Part shown: piece by piece, positions 1 to 10,243 of the stretch
Layout of the letters: the number at the start of each line of letters is the position of its first letter
Numbering within the stretch: the first letter of the stretch is position 1
NCBI GenBank assembly: GCA_030710605.1
Contig: CP092880.1
Location: 13,247,639-13,311,638, forward strand
DNA length: 64,000 bases
DNA from: Cordylochernes scorpioides
Taxonomy: Eukaryota > Arthropoda > Arachnida > Pseudoscorpiones > Chernetidae
Direction: 5' to 3'
Made by a program: the position numbers and the translations under genes
The notes under the pieces: generated by a model
Database searches by the model: none
Told to the model about the DNA's origin: nothing
What the model saw: the letters and a program-made list of their open reading frames with translations, nothing else

Positions 1-477
1 AGGTAGAATAAACATGTTTTTCACTTGTGATATTAAACAATATTGAAAACGAATTTTAATTAAACAATAATTTTGTAATTATTAAATAGCATCATGTGAA
101 ATGAATGATATTTGATTATTGATGGTGAACTTTATCTTAGTAGTGCTAGAACCCCAACTCTGTTTTCATTTAAAAAATCAAACCTTCCCGGGGATACTTA
201 TACTTAATAATTTCCCAAATTTTCACGGCGATTGGATGTATGGTTTTTTAATCTTTCGAGTACAGATAGACACATATTCATTTATAAACATATATATTTA
301 AATAAAAAGGCATATATTGGATCAAAAATATCATTTTTTTACCAATATTTTTGTTGGCTGAACGCAACCTTTATCAAGGTATTATTTTATAGATTTTTAT
401 GGATTGCTTTATTTTCAAATATATATATAGATTGTGAATATTTGATATTTCTAAAATCTCCAATTGTTACTCCAGGA
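1..477. other. AT-rich non-coding stretch with a decayed hammerhead-like repeat
   Basis: No gene is visible. Positions 300-420 belong to a dispersed repeat also found near 40.56, 40.93, 44.07 and 51.2 kb. Its core, on the minus strand at 341-384, has the order stem, TTGATAA, GGTTG...loop, GAAA-like, ATTGGT. This copy is decayed (the GAAA is lost to a T run). The short open frames here are chance frames. Confidence 0.45.
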
Positions 478-726
478 AAACTGAACAAACGACCTACGAC
501 TGTCCGAACTTTACAGAAGTGAGACATCGATTGTTCCCTGATATAAATGATATAACTCTCTTACATCAGCCACTTTGTCTATATAACTTTTATGAAATCT
601 ATCGATTAATACATGTAAATTTGTAAATATATCTAATTTGTTTGTTTATCTGTTTCCTTTGTTTCCTCTGTAATAGACGCAAATACTTCAATATCGCGCC
701 TAATGTTAGATAATAAATAAATAAAG
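478..726 (+). mobile_element. LINE 3' end remnant (same family as 47.13-47.95 kb)
   Basis: Positions 494-580 read GACTGTCCGAACTTTACAG and on as the fragment DCPNFTEVRHRLF followed by LLHQPLC. The same peptide is encoded on the minus strand at 47.15-47.22 kb. In both it follows the HLL.C-type zinc-binding tail of a non-LTR reverse transcriptase. The segment ends in an (AATA)n tail at about 712-726. Only the extreme C-terminus and 3' UTR remain. Confidence 0.5.
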
Positions 727-764
727 ATATTTTAAAAAGCTGATAACATTTATTTTCCTTAGAA

Positions 765-1052
765 GGGGTCGTTGGAAGGATGGTCTGAACCGTTGGTTTT
801 CGACCGCTACAACCCGGGTTCGATTCCCGCATTGGACACTTTTTTTCTGCCCCCGATTCGTGCAAAAGTCCAAACCCACCAGCGAGTGCAAATAACCAAA
901 CGGGGCTCTGGAATATTTGTAAGTGCAAATTCGAACTGCTTTTCACATGTGTAGATATGTGGTGTATTTACAGTAAAAGCAGTCGCTTTCTTCTACCTAC
1001 CATGATTATCATGACCTGTACCATATTAACTTGGGATAAGCAACAAAAAAAA
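765..1052 (+). mobile_element. tRNA-derived SINE, copy A (full length)
   Basis: The head (765-840) has an A-box-like segment GGATGGTCTGAACCG and a perfect B box GGTTCGATTCC, as in a tRNA gene read by RNA polymerase III. A non-tRNA body follows, with recurrent landmarks ACCAGCGAGTGCAA, GAACTGCTTTTCACATGTG and CAGTAAAAGCAGTCGC. It ends in GGGATAAGCAACAAAAAAAAA. The same head plus body recurs at 38.9 and 57.7 kb, and the body alone at 38.3, 48.7/49.3, 50.8 and 52.9 kb. It encodes no protein. Confidence 0.8.
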
Positions 1053-1456
1053 ATTTTTTTTTTCAGAAAACTTTATAAACATAGAGTTCATTTTTCCTCG
1101 TGTTACGGTGAACCGTGTTGATGAGTTTCAAATTGGTGATACGTTTGTAATAAATCAAATTTTTCTGTGAAAAAATAAAAATAAATAAATAAATGAAGGT
1201 CAGGTATTGATATTGAAAACAAATTAGCTATATCCTGACTACCATCCTGAAAACATTCATGTTAGTGTTCAGGATATTCCTAAATTGTTTTCAATAAATT
1301 CAGTTTTTATACTATTGGAATGAATTAAAGAATACAAGCTCTCCAGAAACAAACTTTGGTGTTTGTTGGTGATATTGTGATAAACAATTATGATATTTAT
1401 CAGTTAAGTATATGATCAGTTCCTATTGCAGATTCAATCAAAAGATTAATTCTGTT

Positions 1457-1688
1457 TGTGGCGACCACACTTTGCTTCAGCGAGCGCGAACTGGGACAAA
1501 GCTTCACTACACATACGGGCAGTAGTGTGGCGACCTCACTACGCATGCGCGGGCGGCATCCGAGACTCTGGCCACGCGCGTCGTCAATAACAAGGCTTGC
1601 TTCCAACGGCCGTTACTTCTTTTCTCTTTATATATTTCTGCCTTTAAATAAATAAATTTATTTTATAAAAATAATTATAATTCTATCA
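1457..1688 (+). mobile_element. possible solo LTR
   Basis: Starts TGTGGCGACC and ends TTCTATCA. It is GC-rich in the first half, including GCATGCGCG, then has TCTTTATATATTTCTG and AATAAATAAATT, which would fit a promoter and a polyadenylation signal. I see no clear target duplication and no second copy in the window, so the call rests on TG...CA ends and composition only. Confidence 0.3.
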
Positions 1689-2183
1689 GCGGCCTTTCCA
1701 CAAGCCACACCACCACTCACGCGACCATCTCAGATGTTTCCTACTGTAGAAGTACTTTAGTGGCCGAAAGAGTTAGAGATTTGTGACTCAAAGCTTCGTT
1801 CCCATACATAGAGTTTAGCTCAGAATAAATCACAGTGGCTGAAATGTCTCCGGACCTAAAAAGGAACTCTATCATCAACCGTTGTCGGATTCTTATGTTT
1901 ACTTTAGGCTGTATATCTGAAAAATACAAAAGATATTCTAATTATTATTGCATATTTGAAAAGAGGAATGCTCATTCAATTAGAAAACATCATTTTCATG
2001 AAGATAAATTATTTAAATAGCCTCTATAGTTAATTGTGCATTACCTATTGACCGGCCATTGTATTAAATTCAATATTTTTCTTAGATATACTTGACATTT
2101 TCTACCTCGCGTGTGCGATGGACTCTATTGTTCTAGTATACATGAAATGGATTTTTTTCCGGGAAGAAATTGATCTATTCAAA

Positions 2184-2509
2184 TAAAGGTCGCCAAAATA
2201 GACGCTGATACTAAGCGCCTTCTATTGACTGTCTCGACAAACTAGCGGACTCGGGTCGGTGACAAAGCCACCTCTTTGGCAGATTGTGAAGATTCCATTA
2301 GATCCCTTGTGTATCTCTTTGAATAAAGTCCGCCCTGGACTGAAGAGAACCATTAGCCCGAAATCATAGTCTCTAGGTGGACGCTTCTCAGTTTGCCAAA
2401 GCTGGTGTTATGGCTTTGTTACCATTCTAAGTCTGCTAGTTTTCGGAGACTGTTAATAGATGGCTCTCAGTGTTAGCGTCTATTTTGAAGGGAGAGGCAA
2501 CCTTTATTC
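2184..2509. mobile_element. long-TIR MITE, family A (diverged)
   Basis: Inverted arms begin AAAGGTCGCC and end GGCAACCTTT. They carry GACAAACTAGCGGAC...GGTGACAAAGCCA on one side and its complement on the other. The internal landmark TAAAGTCCGCCCTGGACTGA is shared with copies at 10.2, 10.6, 41.5, 55.4, 58.3 and 58.7 kb. It is non-coding. Its transposase source is not in the window. Confidence 0.6.
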
Positions 2510-2734
2510 TTCATACATATAAGTATATACGTGGCTGTAGTAAACCAAAATGACAAGGTGTGGTGGCGCTCTCTCGGGAGGGGCTAACCGATATTGACTT
2601 TTACTCTTCCACGCAGCAGGGAGAATAGAAAAAATACACAAAATATTAAATTTACTAAAGTTTCATCTCAGAAATGAATAATATTCCTTGTTCAATAATC
2701 CCTTTTTAAAAATATTATTAATTCTTTCTTCTTT

Positions 2735-2860
2735 TAGAATCTGTATAAGACTAAAAACAGTCTTAATAAAGCTTTTTGTTGTTGTTTATCCATCTGGGAG
2801 AATCCTGTATGGGACGAGAATACTTAATGAAGGTTTTAAATGGTTATTGTTGTATATTAT
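2735..2860 (+). mobile_element. LINE 3' end fragment(s)
   Basis: CTTAATAAAGCTTTTTGTTGTTG matches the tail of the element ending at 47810 (AATAAAGGCTTTTGTTG). It is followed by GGGAGAATCCTGTATGGG, which also resembles the 3' UTR of that family. Too short to classify further. Confidence 0.35.
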
Positions 2861-2976
2861 TAATTCTATGTGATTTCTGCAAAAAAAAAAAACAACAACA
2901 ATGATTGAATTTATAATCAAACATATATCTAACAATAGCTCTTTAGAATCCATTCCACCGTATTATTATCATTTTT

Positions 2977-3178
2977 AGCAGCAACACATAAAATTCCGAG
3001 GATAAGTTTCTTTTATTTCAAAAATAATATCTTGAGCTTTCGGGCGTAAACAGCCCTTCTTCAGGAATATTGGATATATACACAATATTCCTGAAGAAGG
3101 GCTGTTTACGCCCGAAAGCTCAAGATATTATTTTTGAAATAAAAGAAACTTATCCTCGGAATTTTATGTGCTGCTGCT
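2977..3178. repeat. near-perfect palindrome, 96-bp arms (Penelope-type terminal repeat)
   Basis: The left arm 2977-3072 and right arm 3083-3178 are reverse complements with one mismatch noticed near the outer tips, separated by 10 bases. Each arm contains CTGAAGAAGGGC...GCCCGAAAGCTC. On the plus strand this lies at 3091-3121: CTGAAGA, a 4-bp stem II (3099-3102 with 3110-3113), GAAA (3114-3117), then GC-T-C. The same string, slightly changed, lies downstream of the GIY-YIG frame at 46.86 kb. Inverted terminal repeats with small hammerhead motifs are known for Penelope-like elements. Confidence 0.65.
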
Positions 3179-3410
3179 AATTATACACCAGAGGATTCCA
3201 CCTTACGAATTATCATTTTTATTTGATTTTTAGCTTGCAAGATGAACCCATATATGGAACTATATGTCTTGAAAATGGCGTTCTATGTCTCTGTAATTTG
3301 ACCTGACAATTTCCCAACCTTGACTAGAAGACTACCTTCAGGAAAAACCAGGAGTATCGGGATTTTAGCTTTCTCAAACCCAAGGCGTTACAATTAGTTG
3401 GGTATTATAT

Positions 3411-3940
3411 TGTTGCGTTGTTGGTTGACAAATAATAACTTCCGTGGGTACAAAGAATCTTTAGGACTTTATTTAAGCCTAATCGATAAAATAATTACAG
3501 AAGAGTGCAAAATATAAAACAAAAATAAAGAAAAAAGCAGTTTCAAATTCACCAACTGCAGCACGGTGAGGGAAAGCAGGAGCAGAAAAGGAGACAGAAG
3601 TTCGTAGAACCTTCTAGAATCTTCCAGGAAGTACACCGGCGTCGGCGGTAAGCAGCAGTTCGACCTCTTGAGACAGCAGCTTGCTTGGAGTCCACCACGT
3701 AGCTTTGTTCTTCTACATATCTTTCTTCCCCCGGCATGAGTTCCTCATCCCTATATATCCCGGAGTAGATCTTTCCAGAACGGTCATGGTTGGTTAACCA
3801 ATCAGAAAGCCGCCAGCACCGAGAATTGCGCAATCGCTATAGATTGGCCAATCAGTTGTCTTCCGCTTTTTCAACATTATTCTTAAATGTTCTAGAATAT
3901 TCTCTCTCCATTCTGGAATGTGCTTTTTTTCTACGTAACA
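3411..3940 (-). mobile_element. solo LTR with promoter-like and poly(A) signals
   Basis: On the minus strand the segment runs from TGTTACGTAG to ACGCAACA and is flanked by a 4-bp direct repeat ATAT (3407-3410 and 3941-3944). In transcription order it has two CCAAT-type boxes (complement of 3796-3870), a TATA-like GGATATATAGGG (about 3752-3763) and an AATAAA before the 3' end (near 3470). This is the order expected for U3-R-U5. The frame across 3549-3833 is inside U3/R and is not a gene. Confidence 0.6.
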
Positions 3941-3992
3941 ATATTTGAGAACATATAACAAAACGAATGATGAAAGTATAATCTATTAAAAT

Positions 3993-4199
3993 CAAAGCAA
4001 CCTCTACCGTCAAAATAGAAGCTAAATTATAGACGTGCCATCAAGTGAACGTCTTAGCAAACTAAACTGACGAATATATTTCTCTATTTGTTAAGAGGTG
4101 GCTTTGTCACCAACCTCAGTCCGCTAGTTTGCGGAGACGGTCAATAGATGGCGCTTAGTTTCGACGTCTATTTTGACGGGAGAGTTCACCTTCATTTTT
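3993..4199. mobile_element. MITE family A, partial
   Basis: The end CGCTAGTTTGCGGAGACGGTCAATAGATGGCG-type arm and GACGTCTATTTTGACGGGAGAG match the right arm of the full copy at 55.35-55.73 kb. The left arm is decayed. Confidence 0.55.
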
Positions 4200-4344
4200 A
4201 TAGCTCAATGTCCTCGCGGAAAAATTCCGTCGATAAAGTATAATATAACCTGACATTCAACAAATTTGCATATGCTCCTGGAATGATTATGCAATTTTAA
4301 TAATATTTACATATCTCTCGTAAAAGTACTTTAAGATCAATTAA

Positions 4345-4720
4345 TTTCAAATATTTTATTTCCAAAGCGCTATATCCTGCAAGGGATACTTGCGCCAAAC
4401 AAGGAGAAAAGTTTATTTACATAAGTTATTTACATTATTCAACACGCGAAAACACTAGAGATCCAGATTTTGTAGAAAGTTTAGAATGTATTTACAAAAT
4501 GTGAATTAAAATTTAAATATGATATTTTATCGGAAATCAAATTGTTAAGTTCCCAAACAATTAGTTCATTATTCATTCTATATTCTTGAAATGCTGGGCA
4601 TTCGATCAGTAGATGTCTTGAGGTTTGTTCCTCAATCCCACAATTTATTGTTTCTTAGTAGTTTCACTTTTTTTAATCCGCAAATAAGGTGGTTTTTATA
4701 ATTATAATTTGCTAATGATA
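4345..4720 (-). mobile_element. R1-like LINE C-terminus and 3' UTR, decayed
   Basis: The complement of 4580-4660 preserves the C.CG.EEQTS.HLL...C tail seen intact at 42.39-42.44 kb and, in the main copy, at about 60.9 kb. The 3' UTR motif GCTATATCCTGCAAGGGATACTTGCGCC at 4370-4397 matches the complement of the main copy's 3' end at 60.58-60.61 kb. Reading frame is not intact. Confidence 0.5.
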
Positions 4721-4802
4721 TTTTAGATAATTTTTTTTTTTATAAACGATCAACATAATATTTCTCCCCAAATTTTGGGTATATATGCAAGTTTGTTGAT
4801 TA

Positions 4803-4887
4803 TTTAATTATCACCAATCCTTTCCCAATAAATTTATTTTATTAATTTAAACTTGTGGTTAAAATTAATAAAATAAACTTATTGCAC
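4803..4887. repeat. short foldback
   Basis: AATCCTTTCCCAATAAATTT at the left is complemented by AACTTATTGCACGAAAGGATT at the right, with about 30-bp AT-rich arms. Function unknown. Confidence 0.45.
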
Positions 4888-4975
4888 GAAAGGATTTAAA
4901 TTTTATTTATAATATTTTAGCTGTGAGAATTTATGAATAAAAATACATGTTATAAACAATAATCCAAAACATATA

Positions 4976-5257
4976 CACCTATCCCCCGATTTACACGGTA
5001 GATACGTTCCTGAGAAAAACGTGTAAATCGGGGGATAGGTTTACACAGAAATAAAAATAAAATGCATTGACAGGTTAAAATATGTAGTCAGCACATAAGC
5101 TCGGGATTCCTCGTGAGATGTGTACACAGCGCATGTGTTCAATCACAGTAGCATTTAGTATAGTGCGATAAAAACAAACAAACAAAAAACTTATTTGGAA
5201 AACCGTGTAAAAGCGAAAACGTGTAAAACAAGTACCGTGTAAATCGGGGGATAGGTG
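4976..5257. mobile_element. TA-flanked MITE, family B, copy 1
   Basis: TIRs CACCTATCCCCCGATTTACA and complement, flanked by TA (4974-4975, 5258-5259). A third copy of the terminal motif lies just inside the left end (about 5020-5040), so the left end is itself a small palindrome. An almost identical copy is at 40005-40278. The element is non-coding. TA duplication points to a Tc1/mariner-type transposase. Confidence 0.75.
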
Positions 5258-6656
5258 TATTTTCAATTTATTATCACTAAAAATAAATATTTTTTATTTA
5301 ACTAATATTTCTTTCTATGAGAGAAAAAAAGAAAACAAAATATAGCAATTAAAAATGTACATAATATATGAAAAAAGTTGAAAATAACTCGTACAAATGT
5401 ATCAAATTGTTTCAAACTGTATGAGGAACAAAATACTGATAATATAAAATATTTAACACAATAATTTATTTAAATTTTATTCAATATTTAACATATATGA
5501 TAATAGAAAACCAATAGATTAAATTATTATTTATAAGTTTAGAGATAAAATGTTATATATATTGAATAGGGCTAAAAGAATTAATTAAGAGCTTGTTAAG
5601 AAAAATTCGATGAACCTCATTGACAATTTAAATGAGACAAGGGAAGTTGACAGAAAAAAAAAAAAGGAAGAGCAGACCGTTGCCGTTGTCCATTTAATGA
5701 AGGTCCCCACCCTTTGCAAGTATAACACCTCCTACGCCCAGAAAAGCTAAAAAACAGCTCTCCTAGTTTATGCAAATATTAATGAGCTTATCCCTAATGG
5801 AGCAACTTTACTGGAAATACAAGCGCAAGAAACGATCTTTTGGTAGAAAAGTAAAAAAAAGAAGAAGAAGGAAGAATCCATTAATTTTGATCATTATTGT
5901 TAGGGGGAGTACGTTGATTTGATTTCTTTCTTTTTTTCTGCTAACTTTTTTTCTTTTATTTATTTCTTAATTGGAAGAAAAGGCTTTCTCCAAGCTCCTC
6001 CTTTATTTGCATTTGGAACAACTTTCTTGTTCAAATGATTGAAAAAAAAAAAGAATTTCAATTTGTGGAGCTATTTTTCACATTTGGCAGAAGACACGTG
6101 CCCCCCTTTTTCTTCTTTTAAAAAGAATCTTCTGGAACTTTGTTAAAAAATGATCGTGTTTCTTGATGTCAGACGATCTCTTCAAAGTAATTTACGAAAG
6201 CGACTTTAAGTCAATTTAGTTTTTTTTTCTTCGACTGCTTTTAAAAGGCGCTTTAAGAATTTATAATTAAGGCAAATTAGAATGTAAATTTTCTTTTTTT
6301 CTTAAATCCTCCTTAGCGTATATATTTTAAAGGTTAAAAGATAAGATATAATTATAGTGACAATTTTTGATGAATATTTATTGCCTTTTTATTTCACAAA
6401 ATATCTCTTATAGTATGTAACCTTTAATATGTCATATGATTCAAATACTTATGTTTAACAAGAGTTTATAAATATAGAAGAAGAAGAAAAGGATAGCGGG
6501 GGAAGAGAGGTGATATATTATTTTAATAATCCTTTATATAAGATTATCCCAAAAGTTCGTGTTTTTCTTATTAGCGAATAATATTATTACGGCGAATACA
6601 TAATACAATTACGTTATACATAATACAAATACATTATACATAACGGCAAATAATAT
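5258..6656. other. AT-rich non-coding stretch, possibly regulatory in part
   Basis: No gene or repeat recognised. 5640-5870 is less AT-rich and looks unique. It contains the POU octamer ATGCAAAT at 5770-5777 followed by TTAATGAG, and the complementary octamer ATTTGCAT lies at 6005-6012. These are only sequence matches to known binding motifs, and regulatory function is a guess. Homopolymer A and T runs are common. Confidence 0.35.
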
Positions 6657-6821
6657 TGTAGCAAAGTATTTTATTAACAGAGTATTATTTTTATTAATAT
6701 TTTACTACTCTGTAAACTTCCTTCATTGCTTATCTTTTATTTATCCTTCATAGTTTTTTTCTTGCCTTAAATAAATTGCTGTGTCATCCTGAAGTTTGTC
6801 TTTCGTAATTTTCCACGTGGT
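6657..6821 (+). mobile_element. solo LTR of the miniature LTR element
   Basis: Matches the 178-bp LTRs at 11043-11220 and 11553-11730: TGTAGCAAAGTATTTTATTA at the start, AATAAATTG in the middle, TTTTCCACGTGG at the end. AATAT occurs directly before (6652-6656) and after (6822-6826), a plausible 5-bp target duplication that would place the end at 6821. Confidence 0.6.
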
Positions 6822-6829
6822 AATATTAT

Positions 6830-7446
6830 GGCGGATAATATTAGTATTTCAATTTTTTAAAAGTGCTTACGATCTTTTGGGGCAATATTGTATTATCAAA
6901 CATTCATATTGGCGCGTGGAAGAATGTAGGAATACAAACGTAAGAGAATCATAAGAAAGACAATAATACATTTTATAAAAGTAATTGAACTTTGTTTATA
7001 CGCACATACAAAAGAACAGAGATGCAATGAGAAATACTTCTGAGTAACAAAATATTAAAAATAATAATCTGTTTATGAAATAATTACCGTTTTTCATTAA
7101 TTAAATAACAACTCTTGGTTGATATTTATTCCGACAGATGGCGTAAGCCACAAGAAACTTTCATTTGTATAATCAGGAGATGCTTTTTCTTAAATTATCT
7201 AATCAGATCCCAGTACAATTTCTCTTCTGTACTAATTTTAATAGACATTCTGTTATAAGCGTCTTCCCTATGTGAGGTTGGTGCAACCTCAACAACAATA
7301 AGAAAATTCGTCGTAAAGGCTTCCTGATAAATCATAGATACTTAGAAGCAAAATGTACGTTGAAACGAATTTAATTATATCTCTATCATCTTAAATTTAG
7401 ATATAATTATATTATACTTCAATTTACTTCAAGGACCTGAGATTAT
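6830..7446. other. non-coding, AT-rich
   Basis: No gene seen. 7105-7190 (TTGATATTTATTCCGACAGATGGCG...CAGGAGATGCTTTTT) recurs at 47.03-47.11 kb and is a dispersed repeat of unknown type. Confidence 0.4.
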
Positions 7447-7450
7447 AATA

Positions 7451-7790
7451 GGGGGTCGGTGGAAGGATGGTCGGAACCAACTCAGCTTGGAATTCTTGTT
7501 AATACTGACATGGATCTGACATGTTTCTATAATAGGTTCTTTCGAAGTCTTCAAAGTTTGTTCCTAGTAGCTTTAAGTCTTTCTACTTGCGGCGTAAAGA
7601 GGAACTTTGTATTCATTGCTTCTATAGGGACATCGTCTTCATGGAGGGAAGTCTTTGACACGCATTGGAATCCTGGAGCCAGTTATGGAGAAATAAAGTC
7701 CACAAAATCTATGTCCTCCAGGTCTTTTCTGCGATCTTCAATTTGTCTTCCCAAATCTATCCAGCATCCCCACCAAAATGTTACGTAGCA
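7451..7790 (-). mobile_element. SINE head fused to internal region of the miniature LTR element
   Basis: 7451-7479 is the first 29 bases of the SINE head (GGGGTCGGTGGAAGGATGGT). It switches at about 7480 to the reverse complement of the internal region found at 11221-11552, ending with CCAGCATCCCCACCAAAATG, the complement of the primer-site region. An open frame on the plus strand encodes MDLTCF...GTSSSWREV...WNPGAS, also encoded antisense in the 11.3-kb copy. Confidence 0.55.
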
Positions 7791-9099
7791 AAATGAGGGA
7801 ATACAAACACATTTTTGAACAAAACAATTCAATTTGGTTTACCGAAAGGGTAAAGTAATTGAGACAATTTTCTGAGTAGAAAATTACTGAAAAATAATAG
7901 TATGTTAATCAAAAAATAAACATTCTTGTGAAGATAGATTCATATTTATTTAAAAAATGAGAGACACTTCAGCCTGAAAATATTTCACTTTTTATGTATT
8001 TACATTTAACTATCTATATTATATATTATTTATAAAAATTGAATCTAAATATATATTCTCTAAATACAATAGAATCATTCTGGAATCTTCAATCTCCAAA
8101 GACAATAACAGTATAAACAGAAGAATTGTTCTACCTCAGCAAACAAGCATATACAACGTAGATAATGCTATATTGTCCCCTAAACCCTCTACAGTTGGAA
8201 ACAATTTGTATTTATTCTCAATTTTTGGTTTTTAAATCCGTTTCTGAAAATCAATATTGTATTTATGTTTCATGTCTTTGCGGAGCCATGGGCCCAATGA
8301 AGCTCAATCGCGTGAAAGCTTGTCTCCCTTTTCGAATAAAAAATATTCTTTACCAATAATCTTCACTTTACGTTTGTTTGTGTTATATAGGAACCATTTT
8401 TTAAAAAGTATTTCTTGATTAGTAATTAGGAAGAGTTTAGACAAATGTTCTCTTTGAGAACTGTAGTAAAATATATTTATATAAATTAATGCGCATTGTG
8501 TGCAATACTCTTTCCCAAAAAATTATTCTCCCCCCCCCCCCCCCCCCCCCCACAAAAAAAAAAATTCCGGGCAATAATTAGAATGTAATACCACAAAAAA
8601 ATGTAAAGTATAGATCAAGACTTTCACCGATGTGTGTAAGTTCACATAGAATTAGTGAGGTAAACTTTTATTTCTTCCCTAAAATACCGAGGACTTCAAA
8701 GTCCAGTGTAGAAAATCCAACGTAATCCCTGGCTGTAAGCGGCTTACCTGAGGTCGACCTGGAGGACGCCTTCTTAAATCTCCATGTCGAGGGAAACCTG
8801 ATTTGTCCGAGAATTTCTCCATTGTGGGATATACAGATGGTTTTTGGAAGCCAAAGCTTCAAGTTTGCTTGCTCCGACTAATTGGCCAAATAGGAAAATC
8901 CTTCTAGTCCTACTACAAGGATGCGAAGACTGTCCAAGGCATTGGTGCAGGGAAGTGGTGAGCCATTAATGCTGTAACACAGATGAGTAAACCTGGATCA
9001 GAGAAGAAAAGAGGAAGAGATCAGGAAAGAGTCTGTAGAAATGACATGTAAAGAAAAAAGAGAGGATGAGAAAGAAAAAATGAGAGGAAAAATTTATTC
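7791..9099. other. non-coding, no recognised element
   Basis: I see no gene. 7935-7985 (GAGAGACACTTCAGCCTGAAAAT) resembles repeats near 34.15 and 34.96 kb. 8660-8960 is less AT-rich and carries a 64-codon minus-strand frame (8668-8862) with no recognisable motif. Confidence 0.3.
8530..8551. repeat. poly(C) run, 22 bases
   Basis: An uninterrupted C tract followed by CA and an A run. Length may be unreliable in the assembly. Confidence 0.8.
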
Positions 9100-9260
9100 C
9101 GTTATTTTTCCGTTCTCCATTACTCTTCATGTTTCACCTTTCCATACCTCATCTCAAAGTTAGAAATGTCGCTATTTCTCTTTAAAAATAAATTTCGATT
9201 TTTAAAAGAAACATTCGCGGTATAATTTTAATTTTCGTTTTACAATCATCAGCCGCGTCA
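9100..9260. repeat. diverged arm of the 9.8-10.2 kb foldback
   Basis: TTCCGTTCTCCATTACTCTTCATGTTTCACC...CATACCTCATCTCAAAGTTAGAAATG...TTTCTCTTTAAAAATAAATTTCGATTTTT parallels 9970-10140. It is a single arm of the same repeat family. Confidence 0.45.
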
Positions 9261-9589
9261 TATTGTATTTTAAAAAATAAGAGAGGAAAGAAAGAAAAAT
9301 AAAAAGTCTGAGATTAAAGATTTCAAATAGAGTAAAATATAAGTAATTATTAAAATTAGAGTTATTAATGGGAAAAACTTCAAGTTTGAAACCCCCACAT
9401 TAACCGATAACCACAGTATCCGTGAACAGGGAACTCTATAATGTGGCTGACTATTAGCAATTGCACCCTCCATTTCCATGTGGACAAGACCCCGCCACCA
9501 TTTGAATTTATAAATATTTCCAACAACTATCGATTGTAGAGAAAATGCATCTTTTATCTACCAATGAATGCACATGAGTACCAAACAGC

Positions 9590-9700
9590 TCTTGTACCTC
9601 ATAAATGCAGAGTCGAACAATGTCTACAAGTGTAGACATGTGTGGGGTAGTAGATTACATTAGAATTAGTCGCAAATCTTTATCTACCACTATAATCTTT
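9590..9700 (+). mobile_element. decayed SINE body
   Basis: Fragments of the SINE body remain: AAATGCAGAGTCGAACA, AGTGTAGACATGTGTGG, TAGTCGCAAATCTTTATCTACCA. Ends not defined. Confidence 0.35.
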
Positions 9701-9775
9701 TATTGTACGTAGGGCCAACACGTTAAATTGTCCTTCCCTCTGTTGGTAAACCGAAATTATTATTATCACAAGTAT

Positions 9776-10178
9776 ATAATTATAAAGCTATACAACCAGT
9801 TTAACCGCATAAGTTTCTTTTTATTTATGAAAAATCATTTTTAATTTCAAAGAGAAATAATATAATATTTCTAACTTTTGGATGACGTATGAAAAGGTTT
9901 ATATGAAGAGTGATGGTCTATATATGAATGGAAGGTTGAGGGTTCGATTCCCGCTCCTGGACACTTTTATTTTTCCGTTCGCCATTACTCTTCATATTTT
10001 TCACCCTCCATACGTCATCCATTCATATATAGACCATCACTCTTCATATATTCAACCTTTTCATACGTCATCCAAAAGTTAGAAATATTAAATTATTTCT
10101 CTTTGAAATTAAAAATGATTTTTCATAAATAAAAAGAAACTTATGCGGTTAAACTGGTTGTATAGCTTTATAATTATA
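9776..10178. repeat. large foldback with a tRNA-SINE piece in the loop
   Basis: The left arm (about 9776-9930) and right arm (about 10021-10178) are near-perfect reverse complements over about 155 bp, e.g. GATGACGTATGAAAAGG and CCTTTTCATACGTCATC. The 90-bp centre contains GGGTTCGATTCCCGCTCCTGGACAC, the B-box end of the SINE head. It could form a long hairpin RNA if transcribed. The centre suggests it arose around a SINE insertion or from a SINE-linked inverted duplication. Confidence 0.65.
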
Positions 10179-10204
10179 CGCCGCAGTCATTTATAAGTAT
10201 TACA

Positions 10205-10231
10205 AGTATATATATATATATATATATATAT
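10205..10231. repeat. (TA)n microsatellite
   Basis: Perfect TA dinucleotide run next to the foldback and a family A MITE. Confidence 0.75.
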
Positions 10232-10243
10232 CCACAAAAGCAC

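Noticed and set aside
765-840. Functional tRNA gene (also 38896-38970, 57714-57785)
   Set aside because: B box is good but arms do not fold into a cloverleaf and the sequence runs on into a conserved SINE body.
599-954. Small ORFs around the first SINE
   Set aside because: They translate the SINE and its flanks. The same peptide bits appear wherever the SINE occurs.
3091-3121. Fully active hammerhead in the 3.1-kb palindrome
   Set aside because: Core and stem II are good, but stem I pairs only with a bulge and two extra bases. The palindrome would also favour another fold. Kept only as hammerhead-like.
3549-3833. 94-codon minus-strand gene
   Set aside because: Lies wholly within a TSD-flanked LTR and shows no domain.
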